Shown here piece by piece: positions 44,801-52,537 of a stretch of DNA of 64,000 nt. The position numbers and the translations under genes are program-made. The notes beneath the pieces were generated by a model, which was given only the letters and a program-made list of their open reading frames with translations, made no database searches and was not told the DNA's origin. This DNA is from Cyclonatronum proteinivorum (GTDB lineage: Bacteria > Bacteroidota > Rhodothermia > Balneolales > Cyclonatronaceae): positions 1,325,001-1,389,000 of the forward strand of contig NZ_CP027806.1 of assembly GCF_003353065.1 (NCBI RefSeq), in the 5' to 3' direction. Position 1 is the first letter of the stretch. Every line of letters starts with the position of its first letter.

Positions 44801-45575
44801 TGCCGCATACCCGCACGGCCATGATTTGCGCATTCCACATCACCCCTACTACGCCAATGCCGTTGTTACCGACGGCAGCAACCGTACCCGCAACGTGTGT
44901 GCCGTGCCGGTTCAAATCCATGGGATCGTTTACGGGTCCGCCTGCAAAGTTGGCACCGAAGTTTCCGTTTTCATCCTGCCACATGTTGGCCGCAAGATCA
45001 GGGTGATTATAGTCCACACCGGAGTCAAGTACTGCGATAATTACGTTCGGATCGCCCGTTTCAAGCGCCCAGGCTTGTGGTGCGGAGATACGATCCATCC
45101 CCCAGAGAACGCCGTAAAGAGGGTCGTTGGGGATAATGCCTTCATTAAAAGGTGCCGTCTGAACGTCCTGGTCCAGGGGTTCGTGATATTCTTCCACAAC
45201 ATCGGGCAGATGGTATACAATGTCAGGCTGAATCCATTCGATGGCTTCATGTCCGCTGAATTCGGCCATGATATTCTCAACAGAGCGTCCGTTGAGTCGC
45301 CAGACTTCCGCGCCGATAAAAGGAAGGGGAATCTCGAGTTCGGCACTCATGGCAGCGCGCAGCTGTTCAGCTTGTGCTTCCATCATCAGCCCGTCTTTCA
45401 TTTTTACAATCACGCGGTTTTCGACGAATTCAATTTCGCCGAAGCCCTGCACTTCTGCAGTGACCGTGCGTTGCTCTTCGGTAAAATCATTGGCGTTCAG
45501 CTTAGCTGGCTGATATAAGCCGGCAACGAGGAGCGCAATGAGTGCGAGTAGTTTTAAGGGTAGTGTTTTCTTCAT
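41859..45575 (-). CDS. Secreted subtilisin-like serine protease with T9SS sorting domain
   Basis: A 1238-residue exported S8 protease. A signal peptide (about 1-28) is followed by an inhibitor-I9-like propeptide region (about 50-125). The catalytic triad is Asp184 (AVLDSGVDYNHPD), His224 (RHGTHVAGT) and Ser391 (GTSMASPHVAG). A fibronectin type III domain follows (about 456-555), then a lectin-like stretch and two HYDIN/choice-of-anchor-D beta repeats (FGLVYLDWP). The last 85 residues are a T9SS C-terminal domain with NYPNPFNPTT, LEVFNVQGQRV and a terminal KMMLVK. It should be secreted across the outer membrane, processed and attached to the surface. Confidence 0.93.
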   Translation of the reverse strand: MKKTLPLKLLALIALLVAGLYQPAKLNANDFTEEQRTVTAEVQGFGEIEFVENRVIVKMKDGLMMEAQAEQLRAAMSAELEIPLPFIGAEVWRLNGRSVENIMAEFSGHEAIEWIQPDIVYHLPDVVEEYHEPLDQDVQTAPFNEGIIPNDPLYGVLWGMDRISAPQAWALETGDPNVIIAVLDSGVDYNHPDLAANMWQDENGNFGANFAGGPVNDPMDLNRHGTHVAGTVAAVGNNGIGVVGVMWNAQIMAVRVCGTSGCPQSAIVQGLAYAIENGAMISNNSYGTQTPTSNPNPPPAYVSMMEAAQAAGHLFITSAGNSANNNDILNVWPANLMRDFDNVMSIGNSTANDVRNTGSCFGLETVHMFAPGTGIRSTVLNNGYANLSGTSMASPHVAGAAGLILSANPNADYLFIKERLMESVDQLPAFANISISGGRLNAAEAILVDDGIAPAPITDLSVTFTDATLAKLEWTATGSSDTEGRAFAYDVRISTTPITDGNFEAAEQVEGVSRPADSGTAESYLVRNLEPGTTYYFAIRATDAFNNISELSNVASTTTEEPASIAVSVDSITDQVQVETTPSFTFTVSNNGSGQLRYVIPTGELAETAARAGNPVNAADALFRLTPGADGTETGNPVLTGAGGPDNFGYFWFDDEELQGLTFSWLDISEIGTALEVSNPDNGFGATDLPFAFPFYDELKTEIGIAVNGFASFNTIPANGLPNNNPIPGNGTFPNDLIVPFWYNMALGDEGGIYTYYDQATERFIIQWDNLIEGDGNTPGSYTFQAILSASGAISFQYLNMSGITDRATIGIQPRNNQDALQISFRTPFADNFKAVHIGTALPEWVNLSPASGVVAPGSSEEIELVIDGNLFVNGLYETEIIILNNDSDNTLVRVPVSIEAVGGTPQVSADTNSLDFGLVYLDWPESLEIEFTNTGRAPLVFTEVSTDNEGISVSLNEEMTVPPLGSAVLTVTYDPVQTETLETVLSIQTDDPATHAFEIALNGSAAGAPDIRLNRAQLTAEVPEGGLVGVPMTIRNAGESLLTYAIDFVETTSRPIGEAPSEDGYTAVPAELNGETQSFPIWILFPVPTGSVEPGVTREITVRFRGNVPPGDYTATMFVESNDPAKPQRTVNLFLTVVTDVSTEPEGSVPTSFSLNQNYPNPFNPTTRIEYALPEAAQVTLEVFNVQGQRVAVLVNEMQNAGNHGATFDAANLSSGIYIYRLRAGSFVQTQKMMLVK

Positions 45576-46107
45576 GTGGTTGGTTAATCAGATTGAGTAG
45601 TAGTAGCTACTTAGGTTGTTACGGTTGTGAAATAAATAAGTAAAACTGAGATACAGTCCGGCTTTCAGCTTCGCCATCTGAACAGCATACATCCTGCAAA
45701 ACCTGTGGAAGGGCAGAGGAAGTCTGAAACAGGCAATTGACCGGAATCTGAATGGGGAAAGTGGGGCAGGGTTCCCGAAAAACCATTGGAAGCTGAGCAA
45801 TGGAGATCAACAATTGAAAAGCTGAGAAAAGCGGCAAGGCAGAAAAAGGTGTACTATGGATAGGCTTTGTTCCGGTATCACAGCTTGCAACTGTGGATAA
45901 GCTTAACAATATAGCCTATTATTTTTTTAAAGTTAAACTTCGGGATCTGTGAATCAAGTGTGAATCAGCGCAGAAACAAATCCATCCTTAACAAAGCGCT
46001 TTTGTGAAGGTTCCGGAAATGAAGGGGAATCTCCCGATTTATTTGTAATTTTAAATGTTGATATTCATGTTTAAATCCTGATCATAAAACCAGACTATCC
46101 CGTACCA
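45576..46107. other. Intergenic region before the DUF4920 operon
   Basis: No gene recognised; short ORFs lack support. One perfect DnaA-type 9-mer (TGTGGATAA) lies at 45892-45900, alone, so I do not call an origin. It must hold the promoters of the divergent protease and DUF4920 genes. Confidence 0.5.
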
Positions 46108-46602
46108 ATGATTAAATACGCTTACCTCCTGATTCTTTTCACAGCGCTGATCGCGGCTGCATGCAGTTCGGATACTTCCGCAGATTATTCCGCTGCACCT
46201 GAAGCTACTGAAACTGAAACCGTGTTCGGTGCCCCCTTTACGCCGGCTGCATACCTGACCGCTGATGAACTTCTCCCCCTGATTACTGATGAGGAAAGCG
46301 AACTCATGCAGGTAAGTGCTGAAGTAACCGAAGTTTGTCAGACCAAAGGGTGCTGGCTGGTAATGCAGACGAGTGACGGTCAGCCGATTCGGGTTACCTT
46401 CAAAGATTACGCCTACTTCGTGCCCAAAGACCTTGCAGGGCAGCGGGTATTGATGGAGGGTGTAAGCTGGAAAGAAATTACCTCCGTTGCGCATCAACAG
46501 CATTATCTGGAAGACGCATATGCGTCAGAAGAGGAAATAGCGGCGATTACCGAGCCTAAAACCGGGTATTATTTCGAAGCAACGGGTGTCGTAATCCTAT
46601 GA
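46108..46602 (+). CDS. DUF4920 lipoprotein
   Basis: A 164-residue lipoprotein: the signal peptide ends in IAAACSS with Cys19 as the lipid site. The DUF4920 core is EVTEVCQTKGCWLVM, VTFKDYAYFVPKDLAGQRVLMEG and KTGYYFEATGVVI. The two cysteines in VCQTKGCW suggest a metal or redox site; the family has OB-fold-like features but no proven function. It overlaps the next gene by 4 bases (ATGA), and the two are co-translated. Confidence 0.85.
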   Translation: MIKYAYLLILFTALIAAACSSDTSADYSAAPEATETETVFGAPFTPAAYLTADELLPLITDEESELMQVSAEVTEVCQTKGCWLVMQTSDGQPIRVTFKDYAYFVPKDLAGQRVLMEGVSWKEITSVAHQQHYLEDAYASEEEIAAITEPKTGYYFEATGVVIL

Positions 46603-47036
46603 TGAACCGCTGTGTGCTGTGCTTGTTTTTGCTCAGCTTATTCGGAACAGGACTCCTTTTTTCATGCGACTCCGCTGAAGATGAAGCGCAAAGTCTTTCG
46701 GAGCTTATGCGTGAGCGTACCAACCAAATGCAGGCGTTGCAGGCTGTTTTCGAAGCCGGCGAAATACCGGACACCGCTTCTCTGAGCTTCATCCCCTTTG
46801 TGCAGGGAGAACCTTCCCGGGAAGCACTCCGCGATCCGGGTGTGATAGGGCAGATGGAAGGCTTCGACGCCTTTTATGCCCGTTTCATGGACCATCCTAC
46901 GCCCCAAAATTATCAGATTGTGGTGCAAAGCTGTGTGAGCTGTCATGAGCGGCTGTGTCCCGGCCCGCTCCGTCTCATCCGGGGCCTTGCACTGGAAGAA
47001 ATTCCCGAACCGGGGCTACAGTTTTTTGATCGCTGA
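46599..47036 (+). CDS. Small lipoprotein with a haem c motif
   Basis: A 145-residue protein. A signal peptide ends in LLFSC (Cys23), so it is probably lipid-anchored. Near the C-terminus Cys112-x-x-Cys115-His116 (SCVSCHERLCPGPL) is a c-type haem attachment motif. The fold around it is too short for a standard class I cytochrome c, and the axial methionine is not evident after the motif; an upstream helix with Met residues (MERT/QMQAL) could serve. It may be a monohaem protein of the periplasm. It is coupled to the DUF4920 gene. Confidence 0.72.
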   Translation: MMNRCVLCLFLLSLFGTGLLFSCDSAEDEAQSLSELMRERTNQMQALQAVFEAGEIPDTASLSFIPFVQGEPSREALRDPGVIGQMEGFDAFYARFMDHPTPQNYQIVVQSCVSCHERLCPGPLRLIRGLALEEIPEPGLQFFDR

Positions 47037-47076
47037 CCTTACAACGACTTAGCACAGCATTGAGCAAAGGCATATT

Positions 47077-48765
47077 TTGAAGTTTGTTTCTTCCATACTG
47101 GTTGCGTTCATGCAGGAAAAAGAAGCCAAATCCAACCTGTCGGGTTTGATGAAGTTCCTGCTGTTCCTTGCAGCCATCATAGCCCTTTTCTCCATCTTGT
47201 TTCATTTACTGATGGTGTACGAAGGGCAGGATCACAGCTGGGTTTCGGGCTTTTACTGGACGCTCACGGTGATGTCAACGCTGGGCTTCGGTGATATCAC
47301 TTTTCAAAGTGATTTAGGCAGGATATTTTCGATGGTCGTGCTGCTATCGGGGGTAATTTTGCTGCTTGTGCTGCTCCCCTTTACCTTCATACGGTTTTTC
47401 TATGCCCCCTGGCTGGAAGCGTATAATAAGGTTAAAACACCGACCGAGCTGCATCCGAGCATAAAGGGGCACGTGATTATTACCAATTTTGATTCGGTAG
47501 CCCGCTCCCTTATTGAGAAGCTGAATCACTTTGGTCACTCGTACTACATCCTTGTGGGCGAGCATCAGCGGGCGCTTGATCTGTATAATGAGGGCTACAA
47601 AGTTCTGGTGGGCTCTTTGGATGACCCCGAGACCTACCGCAAGATTCAGATTCAGAATGCGGCCATGGTTGTTGCAACCTGCAATGATATGCTCAATACA
47701 AACATCGCCTTCACCGTCCGTGAAATCAGCGAAAAGGTGCGCATTATCACGTTTGCAAGTTTTGAGGATTCGGTCGATATCCACAAACTGGCCGGCAGCA
47801 ATACGGTCGTGCAGCTTGCGCGCATACTGGGGCAGTCGCTCGCGCGGCGTACCCTTGGCGGCAGTGCGCGGGTTCATGTGATTGGCCGTATGGATCAGCT
47901 CATTATCGGGGAGGCCCCCGTAATTGATACGCCGCTTGTTGGCAAAACGCTGGCAGAATCGAAGCTGCGGCAAATGACCGGGGTCAGCGTAATCGGGGTG
48001 TGGGAGCGCGGAAAGTTTGAATCGGCCCTGCCCGAAACGGTCATCAGAAAACATACCGTGCTGGTGCTTGCCGGTAAAGTAGATCAGCTTCGAAATTATG
48101 ACGAGTATTTTGGCATCTACCATTCGGAAGATAAACCCGTCATTATCATAGGCGGCGGCAGGGTTGGCCTTTCAACGGCCAAATCGCTGGAAGACCGCAT
48201 GATGGACTATGTGATTGTTGAGCGGGATCCCGCACGGGTGAAAGATCCGGCTAAATTTGTGAAGGGCGACGCGGCTGATCTTGCTACGCTCAAGAAAGCC
48301 GGCATTGACACTGCCCATACGGTCATCATTACCACGAATCTCGATGAGATGAATATCTACCTCACGCTGTACTGCCGAAGGCTGCGGCCCGATATTCAGA
48401 TTACCGCCCGGGCAACGGATGACCGGAATGTGAGTAGTATGCACCGGGCAGGCGCTGATTTTGTGATGTCGTACGCTACAATGGGGGCCAACATCATTTA
48501 CAATGCGCTGGATTCATCGGAAATCATTACCCTTGCTGAAGGACTTAACATATTCAGGCTTGGCGTACCCGATAAACTTGTTGGCGTTACCCTGCTTGAA
48601 TCTGACATCCGGCAGGAAACCGGCTGCAGCGTTATCGCTATTAATTGTGAGGGTGAAATGAACGTGAATCCGAATCCTGAAAACAAAATACCCGCCGGCT
48701 GTGAGCTTGTTGTGATCGGGACCAAAGAGAATGAAGCTAAATTTATGGAGTACGTTAAAGCATGA
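47077..48765 (+). CDS. Potassium channel protein with two RCK (TrkA-N/TrkA-C) modules
   Basis: A 562-residue two-transmembrane channel. Helix 1 is about 23-48, the pore loop has TLGFGD (about 67-72), and helix 2 is about 83-108. The first TrkA-N domain begins GHVIITNFDSVARSLIEKL, the second PVIIIGGGRVGLSTAKSL; each is followed by a TrkA-C-like beta region. The filter differs from TVGYGD by Leu for Val and Phe for Tyr. Start uncertain: TTG at 47077 has AAAGG upstream, while ATG at 47110 would shorten it by 11 residues. It is 40 bases after the haem-motif gene. Confidence 0.88.
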   Translation: MKFVSSILVAFMQEKEAKSNLSGLMKFLLFLAAIIALFSILFHLLMVYEGQDHSWVSGFYWTLTVMSTLGFGDITFQSDLGRIFSMVVLLSGVILLLVLLPFTFIRFFYAPWLEAYNKVKTPTELHPSIKGHVIITNFDSVARSLIEKLNHFGHSYYILVGEHQRALDLYNEGYKVLVGSLDDPETYRKIQIQNAAMVVATCNDMLNTNIAFTVREISEKVRIITFASFEDSVDIHKLAGSNTVVQLARILGQSLARRTLGGSARVHVIGRMDQLIIGEAPVIDTPLVGKTLAESKLRQMTGVSVIGVWERGKFESALPETVIRKHTVLVLAGKVDQLRNYDEYFGIYHSEDKPVIIIGGGRVGLSTAKSLEDRMMDYVIVERDPARVKDPAKFVKGDAADLATLKKAGIDTAHTVIITTNLDEMNIYLTLYCRRLRPDIQITARATDDRNVSSMHRAGADFVMSYATMGANIIYNALDSSEIITLAEGLNIFRLGVPDKLVGVTLLESDIRQETGCSVIAINCEGEMNVNPNPENKIPAGCELVVIGTKENEAKFMEYVKA

Positions 48766-49142
48766 GCCCGGGAGCGACGCCCAAAATATATGTCGCGGGT
48801 TTTTCTTTTACGGCTAAAGATGTTGATCAGGGTACCTTTCAGATCATCACAAAAGAGACGACGCAGCACAGGGCAGAAAAAAAGTTCATCAAAAAAATCA
48901 GGGCCTGGTCCGAGGCCTTTCCCGAACGCAGACCCGTGACGGTTTTCATACTTGATATTGCCGAGATACCGGCTAACCCTGACTTAGAGACCGTGCTGTT
49001 CTTCGAAGAGAAAGTCAGCTATGACGGAGATATGCAACGAACGGCTTTTACCGCTTTGCCACTGCGCGAACCCGGTGTAGAAACCTATGCCCTGAGCATG
49101 CCCGCCGAGCCCGTATTGTTTTGGGAGTCTGATCCGCCCTGA
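48762..49142 (+). CDS. Hypothetical protein coupled to the potassium channel
   Basis: A 126-residue soluble protein with no signal peptide. It overlaps the channel gene by 4 bases (ATGA), which supports it being real and co-translated. A basic helix (HRAEKKFIKKIRAW) precedes beta-rich segments (VTVFILDIAEIP, TVLFFEEKVSYDGD). I do not recognise a family. A role with the channel is inferred only from coupling. Confidence 0.65.
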   Translation: MSPGATPKIYVAGFSFTAKDVDQGTFQIITKETTQHRAEKKFIKKIRAWSEAFPERRPVTVFILDIAEIPANPDLETVLFFEEKVSYDGDMQRTAFTALPLREPGVETYALSMPAEPVLFWESDPP

Positions 49143-49280
49143 TACAAACGAACCTCATCGGGCATAATCTACAGAATCAGGATAATTTCGTATATTCGTG
49201 TCAGATTATTAATCTATACCCCGCTGCATCACAAAAAGGGCGCAAATCCTACAGTGCAGATCATTGCTAATCCGTTTTGA

Positions 49281-49302
49281 AGCCGGCAACTGCCGGTTTT
49301 TT
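49281..49302 (+). terminator. Terminator before pgk
   Basis: CCGGCA and TGCCGG form a tight stem followed by six T residues. It lies between the channel operon and pgk, only 35 bases before the pgk start, so it could also act as an attenuator for pgk. Confidence 0.65.
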
Positions 49303-49336
49303 GTGTGCAGCTTAACCTTCCAAACTGTGTTATACC

Positions 49337-50533
49337 ATGGCAAAACTAACCATTGAAGACCTCAGCCTTTCAGGCAAAAAAGTAGTCATGCGCGTTGATT
49401 TTAACGTGCCTCTAAAAGACGGTGTAATCACCGATGATAACCGCATTGTGCAGGCACTGCCAACGATTAAGTATGCCCTTGAAAAAGGGGCGGTTGTCAT
49501 CTTGCTGAGTCACCTCGGCCGGCCAAAGGGCGAGCCCAATCCTGACTTCAGCCTTCGTCCCGTAGCTGATTACCTGGAAAAAGCACTTCCCGGAAACGTA
49601 TTTTTTGGGGAAGACTGCGTGGGTGAAGCCGCGGAATCCGCCATCGCGCAAGCAAAATCCGGCGATGTCGTACTGCTCGAGAACGTGCGCTTCCACGCGG
49701 GTGAAACCAAGAATGATCCTGAGCTGTCTCAAAAGTTTGCAGCCCTCGGCGATGTTTTCGTGAACGACGCCTTCGGCAGTAGCCATCGTGCGCACTGCTC
49801 CGTTGCGGGTATTACTGAACACCTGCAGCCTGCAGCCGCCGGCTATCTCCTGCAGAAAGAGATTCAGTTCCTGAGCGACAGCGTCAACAGTCCGGAGCGT
49901 CCGTTTGTAGCCGTGCTTGGCGGCGCAAAAGTTTCCGACAAAATCGGTGTGATCCGCAACCTGCTTCCTAAGGTAAACACCATCATAATCGGCGGTGGTA
50001 TGGCCTATACCTTTATGAAAGCAAAAGGCCTGCCTATCGGTAAATCTTTGCTGGAAGCCGATAAAGTAGATCTTGCGAAACAGCTGATTTCAGAAGCGGA
50101 AGCGCAGGGCGTGAAGCTTATGCTTCCGGTTGATTCGGTTGTTTCTAAGGAATTCAGCAACGAAGCCGAATTCAAAACGGTAGCTGAAGACGGCATCGAA
50201 GACGATTGGATGGCCCTTGATATTGGCGCTGAAACAACTAAGCTGTACAGTGATGAAGTACGCGCTGCCAAAACTGTAATCTGGAACGGCCCGATGGGGG
50301 TGTTTGAAATGTCTAATTTCAACAAGGGCACTTTTGCGCTCGCACAGGCCATGGCGGATGCTACGGCTGGTGGTGCCGTAACCATTATCGGTGGAGGCGA
50401 CTCTGCTTCGGCTATTAAAAAAGCCGGACTCGCAGATAAGGTGAGTCACGTTTCAACAGGCGGAGGCGCTTCTCTTGAATACCTTGAAGGAAAAGACCTC
50501 CCGGGCATTTCCAGCCTTACCGATAAAGGCTAA
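49337..50533 (+). CDS. pgk: Phosphoglycerate kinase
   Basis: A 398-residue glycolytic enzyme of normal length that transfers phosphate from 1,3-bisphosphoglycerate to ADP. It has VVMRVDFNVPL, LLSHLGRPKG, LENVRFHAGETKND, FGSSHRAHCS, VLGGAKVSDKIGV, GGGMAYTF and the C-terminal GGGDSASAIKKAG. It stands alone with terminators on both sides, consistent with its own promoter; TATATTCG at 49191-49198 is a possible promoter element. Confidence 0.97.
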   Translation: MAKLTIEDLSLSGKKVVMRVDFNVPLKDGVITDDNRIVQALPTIKYALEKGAVVILLSHLGRPKGEPNPDFSLRPVADYLEKALPGNVFFGEDCVGEAAESAIAQAKSGDVVLLENVRFHAGETKNDPELSQKFAALGDVFVNDAFGSSHRAHCSVAGITEHLQPAAAGYLLQKEIQFLSDSVNSPERPFVAVLGGAKVSDKIGVIRNLLPKVNTIIIGGGMAYTFMKAKGLPIGKSLLEADKVDLAKQLISEAEAQGVKLMLPVDSVVSKEFSNEAEFKTVAEDGIEDDWMALDIGAETTKLYSDEVRAAKTVIWNGPMGVFEMSNFNKGTFALAQAMADATAGGAVTIIGGGDSASAIKKAGLADKVSHVSTGGGASLEYLEGKDLPGISSLTDKG

Positions 50534-50559
50534 TCGCCAAGCCGGTTATCAGACATTAC

Positions 50560-50598
50560 AAGACCCGCTGCAGACATCTGTAGCGGGTCTTGCTTTTT
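50560..50598 (+). terminator. Terminator of pgk
   Basis: AAGACCCGCT pairs with AGCGGGTCTT, followed by GCTTTTT. It lies 27 bases after the pgk stop and borders a truncated MITE-like copy. Confidence 0.85.
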
Positions 50599-50635
50599 CC
50601 GGGAAACCCGCTTGGCGGATGAGGCGCAGTATGAC

Positions 50636-50808
50636 CGGAAGGGTACCTAAGTACCCTGAGTATGAGTTTTCAGCTTCAACGCCGCCAGCGGGGAAATTTC
50701 GCAGTCTTAACACCACACACAGATTAAGGCTACCGGTGTTTTTTTCGCTAAGCCATATTTAAACTTACACTTAGCAAATAAATCCTGTTTAATTGTGAAT
50801 AATGCGGG
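50636..50808 (-). mobile_element. MITE-like palindromic element, copy 2 (inverted, truncated)
   Basis: Minus-strand match to copy 1 from its CCCGCATTATTCAC end (at 50808) through GCTAAG, GAAATTTCCCCGCTGGC and GAAGCTGAAAACTCATACTC to GGGTACTTAGGTACCCTTCC. The second half of the hairpin and the other terminal repeat are missing. Its outer base directly abuts the stop codon of the acetyltransferase gene. Confidence 0.78.
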
Positions 50809-51480
50809 CTAAGAGTGCTCCTTCATCCAAAACATCATCTCTTTAGCGGATGAGGTATTTTCATCAAGGTCTTGCCACGAAAAAGTTGTCCGCATATCAG
50901 GCTGCATGCGGTAGCCCATCATTTCCCAGAACGAATGCAGGTTTCGGTATCCCGCTGGCTTGCGCGGGTGATTATCGGGTCGCTGTACTCCGCAAAACGC
51001 AGTAAAACGATACCCCAGTGAAAGCGCGTGTTTTTCCCGCTCCCTGATAAAGACTTTGCCGATACCCAGACCGCGATATTGTTTCAGCAAAACAGATTCA
51101 CCAAAATAGAAGACCTCCTCCGGATTGATTCCTTTTGCAAGAAATGGGGCTTGTACTTCATCGGTTTCGAGCTTAAGCGGCATTCCTGAAGCCGCGCCGA
51201 TAACCTTATTGTGATCTTTAGCCAGTACAAAAAGGCTTTCATTGCTGCGAAGGTAAGTTTTGAGGTATTCCCGCTCATACTCGTCAGATCCGTCGTAGAG
51301 GTACGGGAATTCATGGAAAACAGTAATGCGAAGCCAGGCAAGTACGGGTATATACTGCGCAATATCAGCGCCGCGTGCAATTTCCGTTTCGTATGCTGCG
51401 TGAGCGGTTGAAGGCATAAAATGAGGGCTTGAGCGGAATTTCCGCGATTGAAGGTTTGATGAGTTCGGCGTATCAATCAT
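50809..51480 (-). CDS. GNAT-family acetyltransferase
   Basis: A 223-residue protein with a GNAT core: RITVFHEFPYLYDGSDEYEREYL, VIGAASGMPL and the acetyl-CoA loop QYRGLGIGK, then HALSLGYRFTAFCGV. The substrate is unknown. A shorter start at 51417 (MPSTAHAAYETEI) is equally possible and closer to where homologues begin. The stop codon touches inverted MITE-like copy 2, and copy 3 starts 33 bases before the start codon, so the gene is bracketed by inverted copies. Confidence 0.85.
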   Translation of the reverse strand: MIDTPNSSNLQSRKFRSSPHFMPSTAHAAYETEIARGADIAQYIPVLAWLRITVFHEFPYLYDGSDEYEREYLKTYLRSNESLFVLAKDHNKVIGAASGMPLKLETDEVQAPFLAKGINPEEVFYFGESVLLKQYRGLGIGKVFIREREKHALSLGYRFTAFCGVQRPDNHPRKPAGYRNLHSFWEMMGYRMQPDMRTTFSWQDLDENTSSAKEMMFWMKEHS

Positions 51481-51512
51481 CTAATATACAATGCTATGGC
51501 AGCGAAATTAAA

Positions 51513-51792
51513 CCCGCATTATTCACAATTAAACTGAATTTATGAGTTAAGTATTGGTTCAATTTGGCTTATCGAAAATAAGGTTAAGCCAAATTTGGAT
51601 GCGGTTTAAAGACTGTGCACAGGGCGAAGCGATTCCCACGAAGTGCACCGAGCGAAGCGATTCCCGCGCAGCGAAATTTCCCCGCTGGCTGCGTTGAAGC
51701 TGAAACCTCATGCTCATGGTACTCAGGTACCCCTCCGCTGAGTTTTTGGCTTCGCCTTGCCAGCAAGAAAATTTCCTGGTGAATAATGCGGG
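51513..51792 (+). mobile_element. MITE-like palindromic element, copy 3 (complete, with insert)
   Basis: Terminal repeats CCCGCATTATTCAC (51513-51526) and complement (51779-51792). It matches copy 1 but carries an insert of about 55 bases near 51615-51670 made of two GCGAAGCGATTCCC units. TTAAA occurs immediately outside both ends and could be a 5-base target duplication, though it is partly palindromic with the ends. Confidence 0.78.
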
Positions 51793-52075
51793 TTAAACCT
51801 CTGAATCGCCAAATTCACCAAAAAACGTTTAAGGTTCTCAGGATTATGGCTTATATTCATAAATAAATGAAAATCAGAAAAAACAGCTCAGACGGCATTA
51901 TTCAGGCGATTATTCAATCAGAATGTGCTAAAAACCTTCAGCCTTCCTACCACAACTTGTACAAAAATGGTGGTTATGTAATAGTGGGCTTGTTGGCGGA
52001 CGTCAGCGGGACTGTTTTCTCTTTTTTCGACAACCCACATATTCATCAGAAACGATTAAACCCACCCAATTAAGC

Positions 52076-52507
52076 ATGGCAACCAACAGAACCCTGACCA
52101 TCCTGAAACCTGACTGTGTCCGTAAAAACCACGTTGGCGATGTAATTGCCCATATCCAAAAAGCCGGCTTCAAAATTGTAGCCATGAAAATGACCCGCCT
52201 CACCGCGGCAACTGCGGGCGGATTCTACGAAGTACATAAAGAGCGTCCTTTCTATGGCGAACTCTGTGCCTTCATGAGCTCCGGCCCCTGTGTACCCATG
52301 ATTCTTGAAAAAGAAAACGCCGTTGCTGATTTCCGTAAACTGATTGGCGCAACCGACCCTGCTGAAGCTGCGGAAGGAACCATTCGTAAACTTTATGCGG
52401 ACAGCAAAGGCGAAAATATTATTCACGGCTCTGATTCTGACGAAAATGCCGCCATTGAATCAGCCTACTTTTTTGCGAAATCTGAAGAAGTTGCGAATCT
52501 CGCATAA
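52076..52507 (+). CDS. ndk: Nucleoside diphosphate kinase
   Basis: A 143-residue enzyme that balances nucleoside triphosphate pools. [17 protein letters not shown] begins the fold, [13 protein letters not shown] and [12 protein letters not shown] follow; the histidine in NIIHGSD is the phosphorylated residue. Length is normal. It is preceded by about 280 bases of AT-rich DNA after the MITE-like copy and is 30 bases before the NamZ-like gene, so the two may be co-transcribed. Confidence 0.96.
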   Translation: MATNRTLTILKPDCVRKNHVGDVIAHIQKAGFKIVAMKMTRLTAATAGGFYEVHKERPFYGELCAFMSSGPCVPMILEKENAVADFRKLIGATDPAEAAEGTIRKLYADSKGENIIHGSDSDENAAIESAYFFAKSEEVANLA

Positions 52508-52537
52508 TAGCGCGCAACGTATTCAGTTATAAAATAA

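Noticed and set aside
45892-45900. Perfect DnaA box as a sign of a replication origin
   Set aside because: A single 9-mer is expected by chance at this scale; no cluster, no dnaA gene and no AT-rich unwinding region beside it.
51867-52073. A 68-residue ORF ending three bases before ndk
   Set aside because: No ribosome-binding site or domain; it covers what should be the ndk leader. Short real leader peptides cannot be excluded.
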